64,000 nt of DNA from contig PJFB01000005.1 of NCBI GenBank assembly GCA_003574895.1, forward strand, positions 62,001-126,000. The letters are read 5' to 3'. The notes below the pieces were generated by a model. It was not told the DNA's origin. It saw only the letters and a program-made list of their open reading frames with translations, and made no database searches. Source of the stretch: Geobacter sp. GTDB lineage: Bacteria > Desulfobacterota > Desulfuromonadia > Geobacterales > Pseudopelobacteraceae. The position numbers and the translations under genes were made by a program. How positions within the stretch are numbered: position 1 is the stretch's first letter; every line of letters begins with the position of its first letter. Below, piece after piece: positions 60,601 to 64,000 of the stretch.

Positions 60601-63417
60601 TTACCCGATCTTCACCGTCTTGTAGAGGAAGTTCTTGAACTTGAACAGCCGACGCTGCTCCTCGGCCTTGTCGCCGCCCCCCACCGCCTTCAGATAGCGC
60701 GCTACCGCCGGGATGGTGCGTCCGGTTATGCTGCGGGCCTTCTCGATCACCAACCGCACGGTTTCCCGCGAGATGTCGTTGCGCGTAAAAGGCTCGTAGA
60801 CATCGGTCCAGAAGTTGCCGCCGGCCATGATTTTTTCAACAATATCCGCTGCAACCCGCTGGTCCAGGTCGTGGGCTGTCGGCGGCTGATGATTGCTGGC
60901 GATGCTGCCCATGCCGGCAATGGCCATGGTAATCGTGTCGGCGCCGATGATGTTGGAACGGCGGAAGAAGAGCGCCCTGAGCAGTATGCTGCGCAGCTCG
61001 CGGATGTTGCCCTTGTAGTTGTGCCGCATGAGGATGTCCTTTGCACCCTTGGCCAGCTCCGGCGGCTTGTCGGCTGGCTCGTCACCGCTCCGGTAGGTGC
61101 GGTAGAGTTTGCCCAGGAAATGCACCGACAGGTCGGGGATATCCTCGCGCCGCTCATTGAGGGAGGGCAGGCGGATCGACAGCTCTGCCAGCCGGTGATA
61201 CAGATCTTCGCGGAAACGGCCGGCGGCGATCTCCTCCTGCAGATTCTTGTTGGTGGCGGCTACCAGCAGCACGCGGCTGTAGCGCTCGGTGTTTTCTCCC
61301 AGCCGCACAAAACCGCCATTGTCAAGGAACCGCAGGAGTTGCACTTGGGTTTTCGGATCGGCATCGCCGATCTCGTCCAGAAAGACGATACCACCGACGG
61401 TTTCCTCCAGGATCCCTCGCCGGTCGGTATAGGCGCCGGTAAAGGCGCCTTTTTTGTGCCCGAACAGTTCCGAATAGGTCAAGTCGCCGGAGTAGGCGGC
61501 GATGTTGGTCTTTTTGACCGGAAGTTCGCCGGTGGGGTTGATCTGCTGGCGATAAAACTCGTTAAGCTTGTTGTAAAAGTTGTTGAAAAAGAATTCCTTG
61601 CCAGAGCCGGTCTGGCCGGTGACCAGGATGGACGGGAGCCCGATGGTGGCTTCCTGGGGTATGTTGTGGCTCCAGAAGACGATGCGGTTGAAGAGCGGCT
61701 GGGAGACGGTGTTGATGAACTCAACCACGGCCTGGGAAGCAGGACTGTTGCCGATGATGTTCCCCAAACGGTAGGAGGAAACATGGGGGTCTTTGTAGGC
61801 CACATCGGTGGTCAGGCGGTTGACCTCCCGTTGCAGGCGCTCGATGCGCTGCAGGTCGGAGATGTGCCGGGCGGTCAGGCTGTCGATGATCTGCAGTATG
61901 CGTTTGTGCTCCTGGCGGAAGTAGTCGTAGTGCAGCGAATTGAGGCAGATGACGGCGATAACCTCGTCATCGCAGATGACAGGCACTGCGATCTCGCTTT
62001 TCAGCAGTTCGCTCATTGAGCGGTGGAATCCCCCGGCCACCTGCTCCTCTTCGACCCTGGCGATGATTTTGGGCTGCTTGGTATGGGCCACATAGCCGGT
62101 CAGGCTGCGTTCACTCTGGGGGAGTTCCTTGCCGCCGATCAGGAAGGGGGGGATGTATCTCTTGAGCCACTCCTTGTTCTTGGCGCCGATGATGTTGCCT
62201 TGCTCGTCCTCCACCACCAGCCACTTGACCCCGTCCCGTTCACTGACAACGGCGATGCTGCCGGTATCGGCTCCGATCAGCTCCGTAGCCTTGGACAATA
62301 CCTTGGTCAGGAACGGCTGGAGGCTTTCGGTCCGTTCGTTCAACAGTTCGGTGATCTCGGACAGGACCCGGATTTCCAGGTGCTCGCCGCCCACTTCGCT
62401 GATTACCCGCTCAACCATTTCGGCGTGGGTTTGCAACAGCCCCATCTCAAAATCGGTGAAGCGGTAAAGCTCATGGGAAAAATAGTTCAGCAGGCAGATG
62501 ATACGACGGCTGTCCGGCGCATAGCGGGGTACGACATAAAGCGAGCGCATTGCCATTGATTCGGTCAGGGCGCGTTTTTGCAGGTTGTGTTGGGTCAGGT
62601 CGGCGATAAAGAGCGGCTTGAGCAGCCGTTCGTCGGTAATCACCGCTTCGTCGTTCACATATCTGGAGATGAGCGATTTGTCTTTTTGCAGGTCAATGGC
62701 GCCCTGTTGCTCGTAAAGAGCCTGGAGTCCGGCGTTTTCCGAATAGCTGGCCAGGATGGCCAGGGAGCCGTTGCCGGCATCGCCGTTCATGGAAGGTACC
62801 AGGACAGAGGCCAGCGACAGTTTTTCTATCAACTTTACCGCAGACCTGACCATCATGCCGGCCACTTCGCGGGCCTTTGATTCCTCAAGCCGTCTGGACA
62901 ATTGTACCTGTTGGTGATAGATGCGGGCCTGGTCCAGGCGGCCGGCCACATGTCCGGCATATTCCGCAAGCTGCGACTTGGCCTGGGCCGCCAGCACCAT
63001 GCCAGCCTGGTCAAAGTCGATGCAGAGCACTCCGATCGATTTGCCCTGGCTGACCACCGGCATGACGTAACCGGAGCTGAAGCCGTGCTGGTGAGCGAAT
63101 TCGGCATCGGCCGATCCCTGCGCCTCGTTTTCAATCTTGAAGTCGGCGGCGTACTGGCTGGCAAAGACGCTGGAAACAATGGCCTCGGTCGAAACAATCG
63201 GAAACCCTGTCTCATGCATGCTGTCGGCCTGGGGACCGGTGGCATGAACGCAGGAGAGTGCCCCGCGGGTCAGGTCCTCCAGGTAGATCCGCACCCGTTC
63301 GCTGCCGGAGAGTTGCATTGCCCCCTCGGCCAGCGCATAGAGCAGCTCGCCCTGGTTTTCCTTGCCAAAGTTGGCGACCTTGGTCCGCAGTAGCGCCAAG
63401 CTTGTATCGATAGACAT
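60601..63417 (-). CDS. Sigma-54 activator with multiple GAF domains
   Basis: 938 residues; ATG 63417 with CAGGAG upstream. The N-terminal 540 residues carry about three GAF-type sensor domains (GFPIVSTEAIVSSVFASQY, MRSLYVVPRYAPDSRRIICLLNYF, GADTGSIAVVSERDG). The AAA+ domain has Walker A GQTGSGKE, GAFTGAYTDRRG (GAFTGA, sigma-54 contact) and Walker B GIVFLDEIGD. The C-terminal 90 residues (ISRETVRLVIEKARSITGRTIPAVARYLKA) could hold a weak helix-turn-helix but not a clear Fis type. Start frame to 63480 was trimmed. Confidence 0.85.
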   Translation of the reverse strand: MSIDTSLALLRTKVANFGKENQGELLYALAEGAMQLSGSERVRIYLEDLTRGALSCVHATGPQADSMHETGFPIVSTEAIVSSVFASQYAADFKIENEAQGSADAEFAHQHGFSSGYVMPVVSQGKSIGVLCIDFDQAGMVLAAQAKSQLAEYAGHVAGRLDQARIYHQQVQLSRRLEESKAREVAGMMVRSAVKLIEKLSLASVLVPSMNGDAGNGSLAILASYSENAGLQALYEQQGAIDLQKDKSLISRYVNDEAVITDERLLKPLFIADLTQHNLQKRALTESMAMRSLYVVPRYAPDSRRIICLLNYFSHELYRFTDFEMGLLQTHAEMVERVISEVGGEHLEIRVLSEITELLNERTESLQPFLTKVLSKATELIGADTGSIAVVSERDGVKWLVVEDEQGNIIGAKNKEWLKRYIPPFLIGGKELPQSERSLTGYVAHTKQPKIIARVEEEQVAGGFHRSMSELLKSEIAVPVICDDEVIAVICLNSLHYDYFRQEHKRILQIIDSLTARHISDLQRIERLQREVNRLTTDVAYKDPHVSSYRLGNIIGNSPASQAVVEFINTVSQPLFNRIVFWSHNIPQEATIGLPSILVTGQTGSGKEFFFNNFYNKLNEFYRQQINPTGELPVKKTNIAAYSGDLTYSELFGHKKGAFTGAYTDRRGILEETVGGIVFLDEIGDADPKTQVQLLRFLDNGGFVRLGENTERYSRVLLVAATNKNLQEEIAAGRFREDLYHRLAELSIRLPSLNERREDIPDLSVHFLGKLYRTYRSGDEPADKPPELAKGAKDILMRHNYKGNIRELRSILLRALFFRRSNIIGADTITMAIAGMGSIASNHQPPTAHDLDQRVAADIVEKIMAGGNFWTDVYEPFTRNDISRETVRLVIEKARSITGRTIPAVARYLKAVGGGDKAEEQRRLFKFKNFLYKTVKIG

Positions 63418-63440
63418 ATCACACTCCTGAGTAGCTGGGT

Positions 63441-63457
63441 TACACTGGAACAGTGTA
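63441..63457. promoter_or_regulatory. Palindromic operator-like site before the sigma-54 activator
   Basis: TACACTG-GAA-CAGTGTA, perfect 7-bp arms with a 3-base centre, 24 bases upstream of the activator's start codon. Confidence 0.45.
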
Positions 63458-63554
63458 GTGCCCCGATGGCGGCGAGTCAAGCCGGGATACGGGAAGAGGA
63501 GGTGGTTGCGGCGGGGGCTTGGCGGAATGGCATGCTGCTACAAGGCTCCAGCTC

Positions 63555-63637
63555 GTTTCCATCCGGAAACATCGGATGTGAAACTATAGATTTCCGATTC
63601 GGAATGGGGGGGAAAAGCACCCTTTCCGGACGGAAAC
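63555..63637. promoter_or_regulatory. Cluster of TTTCC/GGAAA palindromes
   Basis: GTTTCC-ATCC-GGAAAC (63555-63570), TTCCG-ATT-CGGAA (63592-63604) and TTTCC-GGAC-GGAAA (63623-63636), spaced by about 30 bases in the gap between the unknown gene and the activator. Confidence 0.45.
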
Positions 63638-64000
63638 TAGCTCAGTCCCTTGCGAATCTGGTAGAGGTCTTCCATGTCCAGGCCGTTTTTCTCGTAGTAC
63701 TCGCGTTCCAGTTCCTCCACGTAGAAACGGTCCAGCCCGGAGTTTTCCAGAAAGTCCTCCCGTAGCCCCACGTTGCGTTCGGAGATGATGTTGGGGAGCA
63801 GCGAGTGCAGGTACATGGCCTCTTTCTTGATGGTAAAGATCGTCTCGTTGAAGAGGTGATCCGGAATATCTTCCCTGATGCGTTTCTTGGTTTTCAACTC
63901 TTCGGTGACCTCGCGCCGCAGTGCGTCCTGATCCGCCTTGGTGCTGAATTTGGAGTAGAAGTTGCGGATGCGGTCGCGCACATGTTCCAGCAGGATCAGC
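63637..64000 (-). CDS. Unknown protein, 3' part (partial)
   Basis: The frame is open to the window edge, ending at a TAG (63637-63639). At least 120 residues: LRREVTEELKTKKRIREDIPDHLFNETIFTIKKEAMYLHSLLP, then a helical region ending EREYYEKNGLDMEDLYQIRKGLS. The protein is charged and likely helical; I do not recognise a family. It is upstream of the sigma-54 activator and on the same strand; the palindromes lie between the two. A GTG at 63981 is in frame but earlier codons continue upstream. Confidence 0.6.
   Translation of the reverse strand, partial: LILLEHVRDRIRNFYSKFSTKADQDALRREVTEELKTKKRIREDIPDHLFNETIFTIKKEAMYLHSLLPNIISERNVGLREDFLENSGLDRFYVEELEREYYEKNGLDMEDLYQIRKGLS

Overview
The window looks like a Geobacter-type chromosome (Desulfuromonadales/Geobacterales). 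The evidence is six c-type cytochrome genes with about 75 canonical CXXCH motifs, an adjacent system II cytochrome c maturation pair (ResB and CcsA/ResC type), a GEMM-I riboswitch in front of an exported protein, a PilZ protein and several PAS, GAF and sigma-54 type regulators. All identifications come from reading the sequence; no database search was run.

Layout. 1-3020: the end of an acyl-CoA synthetase gene, then a minus-strand thiamine operon (thiS-thiG-thiE plus a radical SAM gene) behind a TPP riboswitch. 3236-6932: PilZ, a BioD/DRTGG-like ATPase, flbD, motA, motB and a small membrane ORF. 6828-12538: ttcA, metX behind a SAM-I riboswitch, a lipoprotein, a K+-channel-like protein and an RNase Z-like hydrolase. 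12699-16697: a B12/radical SAM protein and the cytochrome c maturation genes. 16830-30403: a minus-strand extracellular electron transfer block with three giant multihaem cytochromes, a cohesin-like lipoprotein, an NHL/Ig-like/dockerin protein under a GEMM-I switch, and a pentahaem-type lipoprotein. 30701-35295: housekeeping and regulatory genes (CoA-binding protein, greB, IclR, DUF502, ABC-F).

35720-41736 is the main discovery: a row of six AT-rich gene cassettes, all on the plus strand, each closed by an attC-like folded recombination site. No integron integrase is in the window, so this fits a CALIN (cluster of attC sites lacking an integrase). Cargo: an unknown exported protein, an unknown membrane-anchored protein, a DUF262 plus HEPN gene pair, a small membrane protein, a DUF4238 protein and a zinc-ribbon/RES-domain protein. 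In four cassettes the left end is complementary over 6-8 bases to that cassette's own right-hand attC box, as expected if each once circularised. A promoter-like sequence upstream points into the array.

41774-55292: an acetoacetate decarboxylase-like pseudogene, rsgA, a DUF2007-type small gene, msrB, a homocysteine methyltransferase, an Uup-like ABC-F, a haem-PAS hybrid histidine kinase, an FKBP, a Skp-like protein, and leuA behind a T-box leader. 55617-60512: an operon of outer membrane barrel, five-haem lipoprotein and giant multihaem lipoprotein, which looks like a porin-cytochrome conduit. 60601-64000: a three-GAF sigma-54 activator and a partial unknown gene, separated by several palindromes.
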